Translations under genes and position numbers: made by a program | Part shown: one piece after another, positions 16,184 to 27,642 of the stretch | How the letters are laid out: each line of letters opens with the position of its first letter | Position numbering within the stretch: position 1 is the stretch's first letter | The notes under the pieces: model-generated | Database searches by the model: none | What the model was told of the DNA's origin: nothing | Seen by the model: the letters and a program-made list of their open reading frames with translations, nothing else | DNA from: CAMAVH01 sp036500145 | GTDB taxonomy: Bacteria; Pseudomonadota; Alphaproteobacteria; SMXQ01 | DNA length: 64,000 nt | Direction: 5' to 3' | Assembly: GCA_036500145.1 (NCBI GenBank) | Contig: DASYCO010000045.1 | Span: 44,247 to 108,246, forward strand

Positions 16184-16456
16184 ATGGCCATTCCCGCTTC
16201 GCGCCTCGTGCGCTTTGCCGCCCCTGCGGCCCTTGCCCTTCTGCTCGCCGCCTGCGGCAGCACGACGGAGGACCGCACCGAAGGCGGCGCCGCAGTCGGC
16301 GCCGGCACGGGTGCCGCCGTGGGCGCGCTGTTCGGCGGCGTCGGGGCCATTCCGGGAGCGCTGATCGGCGGCGCCGTAGGCGGCGGCACGGGCGCCGTCA
16401 CCGACCAGGAACAGGTCGACCTTGGCGAGCCGGTCTGGCATCGCTGGGGCGATTGA
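16184..16456 (+). CDS. Small glycine-zipper lipoprotein
   Basis: The 90-residue product has a lipoprotein signal peptide with LAAC at residues 21-24. Then come Gly/Ala-rich GxxxG-type repeats (GGAAVGAGTGAAVGALFGGVG, then GALIGGAVGGGTGAV), the glycine-zipper pattern seen in Rick_17kDa/SmpA-like and osmotically induced outer-membrane lipoproteins. It probably inserts in or associates with the outer membrane. The ATG at 16184 is chosen because AGGAGA lies 9-14 bases upstream and the signal peptide begins there. An exact EcfG-type promoter precedes it, making it a likely general-stress gene. Confidence 0.8.
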   Translation: MAIPASRLVRFAAPAALALLLAACGSTTEDRTEGGAAVGAGTGAAVGALFGGVGAIPGALIGGAVGGGTGAVTDQEQVDLGEPVWHRWGD

Positions 16457-16540
16457 GGCCGCTTAAGGCCGGCCGGCGGCCTCGCGCCGCCGCCGGCACC
16501 CCCTGAAAAGAGGTCATTTGCCGCGTTTGAGCCCTCAAGA

Positions 16541-16569
16541 TTGACAGGCCGGGGGCGGGCCTTTACAAG
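16541..16569 (+). promoter_or_regulatory. Sigma-70-type promoter for tRNA-Ser
   Basis: TTGACA (16541-16546), a 17-base spacer and TACAAG (16564-16569, four of six matches to TATAAT) give a good housekeeping promoter 74 bases upstream of the tRNA. Confidence 0.55.
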
Positions 16570-16642
16570 GTCAAACCCCTGGGAACGGTAGGATTTTAGC
16601 TGTTCTCGGGTCCAGTCAGGCCTGTTTAGGCCTTCCCCGTGG

Positions 16643-16737
16643 GGAGCGATGGCCGAGCGGCTGAAGGCGGCGGTTTGCTAAACCGTTATACGGGTCTAAA
16701 GCTCGTATCGAGGGTTCGAATCCCTCTCGCTCCGCCA
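16643..16737 (+). tRNA. tRNA-Ser (anticodon GCU)
   Basis: The acceptor arm GGAGCGA (16643-16649) pairs with TCGCTCC (16727-16733), followed by discriminator G and an encoded CCA. The anticodon loop TTGCTAA gives anticodon GCU, which reads AGC/AGU serine codons. A long variable arm (about 16696-16710) and the T-arm GGGTTCGAATCCC are visible, as expected for a class II serine tRNA. No integrase or attachment repeat is seen beside it. Confidence 0.95.
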
Positions 16738-16929
16738 TTGGCTTTCAGAACCCTCACGTCGTCCGCGGGCGTCTCGAAAAGAGCCGGAAAATCGTGCTTC
16801 CTTCGATTTGGGAGTGCCGCATCCCGTTTGCCGGTTCAGCCTTCGGGCACTTCGTAGCCTCCTAGTTTTCATAGCTCATCTTCCAGCCTAAGCCGATTTT
16901 GGGTCGGCCTAACGTGCGGAGACTCGGCG

Positions 16930-17754
16930 ATGATATGGGAACGGATTGGCGCATGGATCGAGCAGGCGTCCATTCTAGGAATCGGCGTGATCCTGGTGTT
17001 CGTCCTGATCGCGGTGGCCTCCCTCGGACATGCCGTGGGGCGATGGCTCAAGGCTCCGGCCGAGAAGGAGTCCGACGGCCAGGACGGCTACATCATCTCG
17101 GCCGTCCTCGGCCTGCTCGCGCTGCTGACCGGCTTCACTTTTTCCCTTGCGATCGACCGCTTCGAAACCCGGCGCGAAGCTGTCCTGACCGAGGCCAATG
17201 CCATCGGCACCGCCTACCTGCGCGCGCAGCTTCTGGAGGAGCCGCACCGAGCGCGGCTCAGCCGAATGCTCGTCGCGTACACCGACAACAGAATTGCGCT
17301 CGGAACGGCGCGTGCCGCCGACACGAAGGAGCTGCTCGCCGCCAACGACCAGCTGATAACCGATCTGTGGACCGCGACCGTCGCGGCCTTCCCGTCGATC
17401 AGGTCATACGACTTCTCGTCGTCCTTCATCGACGCGATGAATTTGGTCATCGACATGGATTCCACGCGGAAGACAGCGCGGCTGGCGCGCGTGCCGACGG
17501 AAGTCTTCGCCGCCCTGATGTTTTATCAAATCGTGACGGCGGGCGTGCTCGGCTACGCGCTTTCCAGGCCGCGAGGCCGATTGGCGTCCGGATTCCTGCT
17601 GTCCCTTTTCGTGCTGTCGCTGCTCCTCATCATCGACATCAACCGCCCGAACTCCGGCGGAGTCAGCGAATCGCAGGCGCCGATGATCGCGCTACGCGAT
17701 TCGCTCAGGGCGCAGCCGCCCGAGATATTCGACCGCTTCAACGAAGCGCGCTAG
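16930..17754 (+). CDS. DUF4239 (bestrophin-like) membrane protein
   Basis: The 274-residue protein has hydrophobic segments at about residues 14-34, 55-75, 190-210 and 218-240. A soluble helical region between segments 2 and 3 includes RFETRREAVLTEANAIGTAYLRAQLL. That sequence and DINRPNSGGV near the end are hallmarks of the DUF4239/'bestrophin-like domain' family. Function is unknown; a channel-like role is only suggested by the family name. It stands alone, convergent with the methyltransferase gene 10 bases away. Confidence 0.78.
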   Translation: MIWERIGAWIEQASILGIGVILVFVLIAVASLGHAVGRWLKAPAEKESDGQDGYIISAVLGLLALLTGFTFSLAIDRFETRREAVLTEANAIGTAYLRAQLLEEPHRARLSRMLVAYTDNRIALGTARAADTKELLAANDQLITDLWTATVAAFPSIRSYDFSSSFIDAMNLVIDMDSTRKTARLARVPTEVFAALMFYQIVTAGVLGYALSRPRGRLASGFLLSLFVLSLLLIIDINRPNSGGVSESQAPMIALRDSLRAQPPEIFDRFNEAR

Positions 17755-17763
17755 AGACGGCCG

Positions 17764-18624
17764 CTAGATCGTCGCCACCAGCAGCTCTTCGGCATTGTTC
17801 GGCGGGCGTAGGCCGTCCGTCCTGCCCGCGAAATAGCGCTGGGTCAGGTCGGCCGAGGAGACATGGCGGGCGTCGCCAAAGCCGGCTTCGCGAGCCAAGG
17901 CCACGATCTCCGGCGGCGTGAAGAAGCTGACGAACGGCGTGCCGCTGGCACGCGCGCCTTTCGCGGCCATCTCGAGCGCGGGACGCAGCTCGGGGTCCGC
18001 CATTTCCAGCGGCAGCAGGAAGGTCATGGCGAAGGTCGATCCCGGCGCGAGCGCCGCAATCTGGCGCAGCGTGGCGGCGTTGGCTTCCTTGGTGAGATAC
18101 ATGCTGACCCCCGTGGAGACCAGGACGGCCGGCTTGCCGGCATCGAAGCCGGCCTTCACGAGTCCGTCGCGCCAGGAGCTGGCCGCCTCGAAATCCACCG
18201 GCACGAAGCGCAGCCAGTCCGGGACGCCGAAGCCGAGCTCGGTCAGGCGGCGGCGCTTCCAGGCCTGCGGGCCGGGCTGGTCGACCTCGAAGACGGTGAG
18301 GCGCGAGGCGATCTCCGGCCGGCGCTGCGCGAAGCTGTCGAGGCCGGCGCCGAGGATGACGTACTGGCTCAGCCCATGGCCGGCCTGTTCCGCGACCAGG
18401 TCTTCGATGAATCGGGCACGGGCCACGATGGAGGCGCGAAAGGGGCGGGTGAACTGCGGGTCCATGTCGCCGCGGCTGCGCCAGCCCGCATCGGGCGCCA
18501 GCAGCTTGAGGCCGACGTCGTCCGCCAGCACGTGCGGCGGCGCATCGAGCTCGACATGCAGGGCGCGCCAGAGGGCGACCCGCGCGGCCGTGCTCTCCGG
18601 CGCTTCGTCTTGCCTGTCGTTCAT
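17764..18624 (-). CDS. Class I SAM-dependent methyltransferase (leucine carboxyl methyltransferase-like family)
   Basis: This 286-residue protein belongs to the PPM1-like methyltransferase family common in mycobacteria and other bacteria. Signatures are the N-terminal TRPFRASIVARARFIEDLV, the SAM-binding QYVILGAGLDSFAQRRP, FEVDQPGPQAWKRRRL and AVLVSTGVSMYLTKEA. The substrate is unknown; some relatives methylate polyketides or other small molecules. It lies 36 bases after the response regulator is read out in the opposite order (regulator stop at 18661 follows its start), so the two are not obviously co-transcribed from one promoter upstream of this gene. Confidence 0.8.
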   Translation of the reverse strand: MNDRQDEAPESTAARVALWRALHVELDAPPHVLADDVGLKLLAPDAGWRSRGDMDPQFTRPFRASIVARARFIEDLVAEQAGHGLSQYVILGAGLDSFAQRRPEIASRLTVFEVDQPGPQAWKRRRLTELGFGVPDWLRFVPVDFEAASSWRDGLVKAGFDAGKPAVLVSTGVSMYLTKEANAATLRQIAALAPGSTFAMTFLLPLEMADPELRPALEMAAKGARASGTPFVSFFTPPEIVALAREAGFGDARHVSSADLTQRYFAGRTDGLRPPNNAEELLVATI

Positions 18625-18660
18625 CGGTTCATGTCCTTGCTGGAAAGTTGAGAGGCGATC

Positions 18661-19377
18661 CTAGTCCGGCAGGATGAGGACCGCCTGGTCTGGCGAGATC
18701 AGCTGCAGATGCGCGATGAGGCGCTCCGTCAGGGCGATGCCCTGGCTGATCAGAAGCTGGCCGGACGGCGAATAGAAGTTCTCGGCCAGGCGCATGCCGG
18801 GCCGCAGGAAGCAGACCTCGACGGGAACGTACTCCGAGCGCTTGTGCGCCTTTTCCAGTTCGGCGGCCGTGTACCACAGGGGCTTGCCGGGAATCACCAG
18901 GCTGACCGGCCAGCGCTTCGCGCGGCAGGCATCCTCGGCCTGCTGGCGCAGGCGCTGCCGGTAGGCCTCGACCTCCGTCTTGGCGGCCTCATGCTGCATG
19001 ACATGCGCGATCTTCTGCGTCAGCTGCGCGATCGAGAAGGGCTTGGCGATCAGCGCGTCAACGTCGAAGGCCTTCGCCTGCTTGATGATGGGCAGGTCGG
19101 TGAAGCCGGTGATCATCACGACTTTGATGTCGTAGGGGCAGGCGAACTCGCCGCTGCGGATGCCGTAGAGGATTTCCAGCCCGCTGACGCGCGGCAGGCC
19201 ATGGTCGAGCAGGATCACGTCATAGACGTTGTCTTCGATCAGGCGGGCGAAGTCCTCGTATCCGCCGGCGGTGTCGCAGGCTTCGGTGGCGTCGCGCAGG
19301 CCGACCTTGAGATAGTCCCGGACCATTATCTGGTCGTCGAGAAGCAAGATCCTGGGCTGTGGCGACGCTGCTGGCAT
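18661..19377 (-). CDS. Response regulator: receiver domain plus HD-GYP-associated accessory domain, no output enzyme
   Basis: The 238-residue product has a receiver domain (residues about 8-125) with the acid pair Asp14/Asp15, phospho-acceptor Asp58 in VILLDHGLP, and Thr and Lys in VVMITGF and LIAKPFS. A coiled helix (about 130-155) follows. The C-terminal segment LRPGMRLAENFYSPSGQLL...TERLI resembles the short beta-domain that usually precedes or links HD-GYP phosphodiesterases, but no HD-GYP follows. The ATG at 19377 (after GAAGG) is preferred over a TTG 21 bases upstream. No histidine kinase gene is adjacent, so it is an orphan regulator, possibly acting by protein-protein contact. Confidence 0.72.
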   Translation of the reverse strand: MPAASPQPRILLLDDQIMVRDYLKVGLRDATEACDTAGGYEDFARLIEDNVYDVILLDHGLPRVSGLEILYGIRSGEFACPYDIKVVMITGFTDLPIIKQAKAFDVDALIAKPFSIAQLTQKIAHVMQHEAAKTEVEAYRQRLRQQAEDACRAKRWPVSLVIPGKPLWYTAAELEKAHKRSEYVPVEVCFLRPGMRLAENFYSPSGQLLISQGIALTERLIAHLQLISPDQAVLILPD

Positions 19378-19528
19378 GACTGCCTTCGCTGGATACAAGG
19401 TTACATTCGGCTAGGCATAATTTCCGCCGCCAACCCTTCGCTGTCTACTGATTAATGAGATTCCATTCAGTCTGACATGCAGCATCCGCGACCGTGCCTG
19501 GCGAACGAGCAGTTGCAGTCGCTCAAAT

Positions 19529-19568
19529 GAAAAGGCCGCGCATCGATGGATCGGCGCGAGGCCTTTTC
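19529..19568 (-). terminator. Intrinsic terminator at the end of the glycogen/trehalose operon
   Basis: Outer arms GAAAAGGCC (19529-19537) and GGCCTTTTC (19560-19568) pair, with an inner GCGC/GCGC stem. On the minus strand the stem ends in TTTTC. It lies about 20 bases after the glgA stop. Confidence 0.8.
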
Positions 19569-19586
19569 GTTGGCTGCATGGCTGGC

Positions 19587-21101
19587 TTAGCGGAAAGCGC
19601 CGTTCGCATGGCCATTGGCGTGGGAGGCCAGGGCCTTGTGGAAGATCATGCGGTAGGTCCGCGCCGAATGCTTCCAGCCGGACTTGCGGGCCATGGCGGC
19701 GCGCCGCATGGCGTTGATCTTGTGCGGCGAACTGTAGGTGTCGAAGGCGCGGCCGACCGCGCCGATCAGGCTCGGGACCGACACGTTCTTGAAGAGGAAG
19801 CCGGTCTCGCCGTCCTCGATGGTGTCGGCGAGGCCGCCGGTCTTGTGCGCGATCGGCAGCGAGCCGAAGCGCTGGGCGTACATCTGGCTCAGGCCGCAGG
19901 GCTCGAAGCGCGACGGCATCAGCAGGAAGTCGCTGCCGGCGAACATGCGGCGGGCCTCCGTCTCCTCGAAGCCGATCTTCACGCCGATGGAGCCGGGATG
20001 CTTCCTGGCCAGGCGGGTCCAGGCATCCTCGACGCTGCGTTCGCCCTGGCCGGTGACGACGATCTGGCCGCCCTTGTGCACGACGGCCTCCGCCGCCTCG
20101 ATGGCGACGTCGAGGCCCTTCTGGTGGACCAGGCGCGAGACGATGGCGAAGAGGGGCCCGCGCGCGACGGACAGGCCGAAGGTCTGGCGCACGCCGTCGG
20201 CGTTGGCGATCTTGCCCTTCCACTGGTCCGCCTCGAAATGGTCGAGGAGATGCGGGTCGGTGCGCGGGTTCCAGCTCGAATCGATGCCGTTGAGGATGCC
20301 GCTCAGGCGGCCCTGCGCCGCGCGCATGCGCAGCAGGCCGTCGAGGCCGCAGCCGAACTCCGGCGTGGTGATCTCGCGGGCATAGGTCGTGCTGACGGTG
20401 GTCAGGTGGTCGGCGTAAAAAAGGCCGGCCTTCAGAAAGGAGAGTCGGCCGTAGAACTCGATGCCTTCGGGGCGATAGGCGGAATCGGGTATGGCCAGCC
20501 CGGGCAGGCGGTCGCGATCGAAGACGCCCTGGTAGGCGAGGTTGTGGATGGTGAGGACGGTGGGCACGTCGCTGCCGCGCCAGGCGAGGTAGGCCGGCGC
20601 CATGGCGGCCTGCCAGTCGTGCACATGCAGCAGTTCCGGACGCCAGGACAGATGGGCGCGGCCGGAGGCGATGTCGGCGGCGGCCAGGGCGAGGCGGGCG
20701 AAGCGCACGTCGTTGTCGGCCCAGTCGGCGCCGCTGGTGTCGCCGTAGGGATTGCCCGCGCGCTCGAACAGTTCCGGGCAGATCAGCACGTAGATGACGA
20801 GGCCGTCGGCGGTGACCGCTTCGCCGATGTCGCAGCGGGGGATGTCGCGCGCCTTCGGCAGGCGGCCGACGACCGGCATGTCGGGATGGGCCGCCAGCAC
20901 CTGCGGGTAGCCGGGGATGAGGACGCGGATGTCGTAATGTTCCTGCAGGATGCGCGGCAGCGCGGCGGAGACTTCGCCGAGGCCGCCGGTCTTCACGTAG
21001 TCGGCGAGTTCCGACGTGACGTAGAGAATGCGCGAACGGCGCAGAGGCACCTGGGAAGCGGAAGCGTCTGAAGTGGAGAGAGGTTTCGATAGGGCGTTCA
21101 T
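19587..21101 (-). CDS. glgA: Glycogen synthase (ADP-glucose type)
   Basis: The 504-residue GT5 enzyme transfers glucose from ADP-glucose to the growing alpha-1,4-glucan. The ADP-glucose-binding KTGGLGE motif is at residues 37-43. HVHDWQAAMAPAYLAW, LTIHNLAYQGVFD and SRFEPCGLSQMYAQRFGSLPIAHKTGGLADT are further family blocks. It has an N-terminal extension of about 22 residues before RSRILYVTSE. It is the last gene of the glycogen/trehalose cluster, 113 bases after treY, so it might have its own promoter. The ADP-glucose pyrophosphorylase gene (glgC) is not in the window. Confidence 0.94.
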   Translation of the reverse strand: MNALSKPLSTSDASASQVPLRRSRILYVTSELADYVKTGGLGEVSAALPRILQEHYDIRVLIPGYPQVLAAHPDMPVVGRLPKARDIPRCDIGEAVTADGLVIYVLICPELFERAGNPYGDTSGADWADNDVRFARLALAAADIASGRAHLSWRPELLHVHDWQAAMAPAYLAWRGSDVPTVLTIHNLAYQGVFDRDRLPGLAIPDSAYRPEGIEFYGRLSFLKAGLFYADHLTTVSTTYAREITTPEFGCGLDGLLRMRAAQGRLSGILNGIDSSWNPRTDPHLLDHFEADQWKGKIANADGVRQTFGLSVARGPLFAIVSRLVHQKGLDVAIEAAEAVVHKGGQIVVTGQGERSVEDAWTRLARKHPGSIGVKIGFEETEARRMFAGSDFLLMPSRFEPCGLSQMYAQRFGSLPIAHKTGGLADTIEDGETGFLFKNVSVPSLIGAVGRAFDTYSSPHKINAMRRAAMARKSGWKHSARTYRMIFHKALASHANGHANGAFR

Positions 21102-21213
21102 GGAGACTTCTTTCGAACCGCGTCAGCCTGTCATTCGGATGGACAACAGGCTGCAACGCGCAAAGTTCCTAGGTTCCCCGGGCTCTCACGAAAAAGTTTT
21201 CAAACGCAACTAT

Positions 21214-23807
<2,594 letters not shown>

Positions 23808-23811
<4 letters not shown>

Positions 23812-25844
23812 GAGCGCGGCCGCTCGCGGCGCAGAGTCTCCAGCCGCCCGGCGACGGAGGGCTCGCCCAGCGCCTCGGCGAGGTCGGGCAGGCGGCGGCG
23901 CCAGTTGGGGTGCTTGTCGATGGTGCCGGGAATGTTGGGCTGCTCGTCGCGCCCGAGCAGGTCTTCCAGCGGCAGGACCGCGAGCGTGCAGGCGGTCTTG
24001 GCGACGAAGGCGGCGGCGGCGTCGACGGCGGGCTGCGGATCGGCGGCGGCGGGCAGGGGGCCCTTTGCGCAGTCGGCGGCGACGAAGGCGTCCCACAGCT
24101 TGCCGCGGTCCTTGCCGCGCGCGCGGCGTGGCGCGCTCCTGGCATCGGCAGCACGCCCGTTGAGGTCGTCCTGCCAGTCGCAGTCGCGCCCGCGCCACCA
24201 GCCGGCGACGGTGGGCAGGTCATGCGTCGAGGTGAGGGCAAGGCGATGCGCGGGCCATTTGTCGGGCGCGATGAAGCGGCCGCGCCGGTCGCGTTCGAAC
24301 CACAGCACGTTCATGCCGAGCAGGCCGCCGTCGCGGAGCGTCTTGCGGAATCCGTCCGGCACGGTGCCGAGGTCTTCGCCGACGACGATGGCCCGGTAGC
24401 GGTGGGATTCCAGGGCGATGATCCGCATCAGGTCTTCGAGCGGGAAGCGGAGATAGGCGCCATGCGTGGCGCCGGCGCCCTGCGGCACGAGCCAGAGGCG
24501 CGCGAGGCCGAGCACATGGTCGATGCGGACGCCGCCCGCATGGCGCAGCGCCGCGCGCAGGGTGGCGATGAAGGGGGCATAGCCGCTCGCTGCCAGCGCG
24601 AAGGGCGAGAGCGCGGTGAGTCCCCAGTCCTGGCCGTCGCCGTTGATGAGGTCCGGCGGCGCGCCGACGCCGAGGCCCATCAGCAGCTCTTCCGGCCGGC
24701 TCCAAGCGTGGCTGCCGCCGGGGTCCATGCCGATGGCCAGGTCGGCGACGAGGCCGATGGCCATGCCGCCGCGCTTGGCCCTCTCCTGCGCCTGGGCCAG
24801 GCCGCGTTCGGCAAGCCACTGCAGGAAGACGTGAAACTCGATGGCGATGCCATGGGCCTCGGCGAAGCGGGCGACGGCTTCGTCGTCCGGCGCGTGGAAT
24901 TCGGCGGGCCAGGCCTGCCAGCCGCTGCCCCGGTCGGCGAAATGCATTTGCAAGGTCTCGAACAGGGCGTGCCGTTCGAGGGCTTGGCCGCCGGCTTGGC
25001 GAAAGGCCGCCAGGTCGTCCCGCAGCTCGCCATGGGCCTGCGCCAGGAAGCGCGCGTGAATCTCCGCCAGCCAGGCGAGCTTCTCGGGAACCGCGCGTGG
25101 CCAGTCGATGAGCCCGCCATCGACGGTTTCCCGCGGCATCGGCCCGACGATCTCAGGCCGCAGCACCAGCGACGGTGCGGCGTAGGCGACGTTGAGGAAT
25201 AGCCGCGTTGCGGGCGAGTAAGGACTGTAGCGCGACGGCGTGCCGGGGAAGAGCGCATGGACCGGGCTGATGGCGAGCGCGTCGGCGCCCTGCGCGGCGA
25301 AGAGATCGGCGAGGTCTGCGAGGTCTGCGAAGTCGCCGAAGGCCAAAGGGCCATGCAAGCTGTAGAGCTGCGCCGCGACGCCCCAGAGCTTGGTGCGTCC
25401 GGGCGCGGCGTCGGCGATGCCGTAGGCGCGTTTCGGCGCGACGGCGACGGTCATGCTGCGGGCGTTTTGCTCCAGGCGATAGTAGCCGGGCTCGCGGATG
25501 GCGGGCAGGCGCGTCCGGCCGTCAGGACCGGCCACGAGGCGCAAATCGCGCAGGGCGCCGTCTTCGTGGATCAGCTGCGCCTTGCCGGGAACGAAACCGG
25601 TTGCGGCGAGGGCGGTGGCGTGCCCGACGACGGCGGTGGCGAAGCGGGAGGCGGCATCGGCGCGCATCGTCTCGATGCGTCGCAGGCTCTCCGTCAGGTC
25701 GGCCGGGCGGTCGCACGGGAATCCGAGGGTCGTCAGCAGATGGCGGAGCGTGACGGGTGCGACCTCGCGCGACTGTCCGGCGAAATCCGTCCAGCGGTCG
25801 GCAAGGCCGACCGCCGCCGCCAACTCGGCGAGTTGGTCAGCCAT
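23808..25844 (-). CDS. malQ: 4-alpha-glucanotransferase (amylomaltase)
   Basis: This 678-residue GH77 enzyme moves maltodextrin segments between glucans. LYSLHGPLAFGDFADLADL, SPYSPATRLFLNVAY, the nucleophile region GGVRIDHVLGLARLW, GEDLGTVP (acid/base Glu) and TSTHDLPTVAGWW are visible. An N-terminal extension of about 140 residues precedes the catalytic barrel, as in proteobacterial MalQ. It is embedded between treZ (overlap of 8 bases) and treY (overlap of 4 bases). It probably recycles short maltodextrins left by the TreY/TreZ/GlgX reactions. Confidence 0.93.
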
Positions 25845-27642
25845 GGGACAGGCCTTCGCACCAGACGATGGTCGAATAAGGGGGGCAATGCCGCGACGCG
25901 GCCTCGCGCGGCTTGGATTCGTAGATCGGCGCCGTTTCCGGCAAGGGCACGTTCTCGGGCAGCGGAATGGTCGCCGGCGCGAGATTGGTCAGAATGGCCA
26001 GCAGCGAGCCGTCGCCGAGACGCCAGCGTGCGAAGACAGCAGCGGCGCCGAGCGCCTGGCTGTCGAGCGCATAGGCGCCGGAGAGACGAGGCATGATGAA
26101 TGTCCGCCGCAGCTTCAGCAGCTCGCGGCAGCAAGCCTGGCATTCCAGTGCGTCGGGGCCGTCGCGCGTCAGGCGCGAGCGTTCGAAGGTGGCGAGGGCG
26201 TTGGGATCGGGGATCGTCGCCCGCTTGGCGGGATCGGAGAACTGCGAGAAGCCGGCGAATTCGCGCTGGCGGCCTTCGCGCACGAGCTTCGCCAGTTCCT
26301 CGTTGTGGCTGGTGAAGTAGAGGAAGGGATCGCGGCTGCCGTATTCCTCGCCCATGAAGAGCATGGGAATCTGCGGCGACAGCAGCAGCAGCGCCATCGC
26401 CGCGCGCGAGGCGCCGAGGGGGGCGAGGCTGCCCAGGCGCTCGCCCATGGCGCGGTTGCCGACCTGGTCGTGGTTCTGCAGGAAGGCGACGAAGGCGGTG
26501 GGCGGCAGGTGGCCGCTCGGCTCGCCGCGCGGCTGGCCCTTGCGCAAGGGCGACGGCTCGCCTTGGTAGACGAAGCCGTCGAGCAGCGCCCGTGCCAGCT
26601 TAACGGCCGGTTGCTCGGCGTAGTCGGCGTAGTAATGCTCGCGTTCGCCGGTGAGCAGCACATGCAGCACATGGTGGATGTCGTCGTTCCATTGCGCGTC
26701 GAAGGACCGGTCCGCCGGGCCTTTCAGGAGGCGGGCGAGATTGTCCTCGTTCTCCAGCACGAGATGCACATGCCGCCCGGGCTCGACGCCAGCCCGGACC
26801 GTGGCGGCGAGGGTGGAGAGCCAGGAGGTCGGATGGATGGCGTGGACGGCGTCGAAGCGCAGGCCGTCGAAACGGTATTCGTTCAGCCAGTAGAGCGCAT
26901 TGTCGGTGAAGAAGCGGCTGACCTCGGGCCGCTCGACGTCGATGGATTCGCCCCAGGGCGTGTCGCCGCCCTTGCGGAAGAACTCCGGCGCGTAGCGGCT
27001 CAGCCAGTTTCCGTCGGGCCCGAAGTGGTTGTAGACGGCGTCGAGGAAGACCATCAAGCCGAGCTCATGGGCGCGGTCGACGAGGCGCTTGAGGTCGTCT
27101 GGGTTGCCGTAGGAAGAATCTGGCGCGTAGGGCAGCACGCCGTCGTAGCCCCAGTTGCGGCCGCCGGGAAATTCTGCGACGGGCATCAGTTCCACGGCGG
27201 TGACGCCGAGCTCGGCGAGGCGCGGCAATTCCGCCATCGTTCCGGCGAAGCCGCCGAACAGACCGACATGCAGCTCGTAGAGCACGGCTTCGTGCCATGG
27301 GCGGCCGCGCCAGCCGGGCGTGCGCCAGGCGTAGGCGCGCGGATCGACGACGAGGCTGGGGCCGCCAACGTCGTCGGCCTGGGCGCGCGACGCAGGATCG
27401 GGAAAGCGCGCGCCGTCGGGCAGGGCGTAGAGATAGCGAGCGCCAGGGCCGCACTCGGCTTCGACCTCATGCCAGCCGTCGGCGGCGCGCTGCATGGGAA
27501 TGGGTGCGCCGCCGTCGACGACGAGGTCGATGCGCGCCTGAGCCGGGCCCCAGAGGCGAAAGCGCGTGCGACCCTCGCCGATCAGGCTGGCGCCGAAGGC
27601 CATATCCTGGGCAAAGCCGGAATGGGCGGAGCTGGCGCTCAT
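25837..27642 (-). CDS. treZ: Malto-oligosyltrehalose trehalohydrolase
   Basis: This 601-residue GH13 enzyme releases free trehalose from maltooligosyltrehalose. It has an N-terminal CBM48-like domain (FRLWGPAQARIDLVVDGG), AVLYELHVGLFGGFAGTMAEL, the nucleophile region GLRFDAVHAIHPTSW, acid/base LVLENEDNLARLL and FLQNHDQVGNRAMGERL. The C-terminal beta-domain holds LLAILTNLAP. Its ATG overlaps the glgX stop by 4 bases and its own stop lies inside malQ. With TreY it completes the TreYZ route from glycogen to trehalose in the cytoplasm. Confidence 0.93.
   Translation of the reverse strand: MSASSAHSGFAQDMAFGASLIGEGRTRFRLWGPAQARIDLVVDGGAPIPMQRAADGWHEVEAECGPGARYLYALPDGARFPDPASRAQADDVGGPSLVVDPRAYAWRTPGWRGRPWHEAVLYELHVGLFGGFAGTMAELPRLAELGVTAVELMPVAEFPGGRNWGYDGVLPYAPDSSYGNPDDLKRLVDRAHELGLMVFLDAVYNHFGPDGNWLSRYAPEFFRKGGDTPWGESIDVERPEVSRFFTDNALYWLNEYRFDGLRFDAVHAIHPTSWLSTLAATVRAGVEPGRHVHLVLENEDNLARLLKGPADRSFDAQWNDDIHHVLHVLLTGEREHYYADYAEQPAVKLARALLDGFVYQGEPSPLRKGQPRGEPSGHLPPTAFVAFLQNHDQVGNRAMGERLGSLAPLGASRAAMALLLLSPQIPMLFMGEEYGSRDPFLYFTSHNEELAKLVREGRQREFAGFSQFSDPAKRATIPDPNALATFERSRLTRDGPDALECQACCRELLKLRRTFIMPRLSGAYALDSQALGAAAVFARWRLGDGSLLAILTNLAPATIPLPENVPLPETAPIYESKPREAASRHCPPYSTIVWCEGLSHG

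Noticed and set aside
16643..16930. tRNA-Ser as an integration site for a mobile island
   Set aside because: No integrase gene and no repeated tRNA 3' end were found nearby; the flanking genes look native.
18661..19377. Response regulator near ecfG as the missing PhyR
   Set aside because: PhyR has an N-terminal sigma-like domain and a C-terminal receiver; this protein has the receiver first and no sigma-like sequence.
21155..21177. GGAAC...CGTT pair (minus strand) upstream of glgA
   Set aside because: The spacer is 14 bases, outside the 16-17 range of EcfG promoters.
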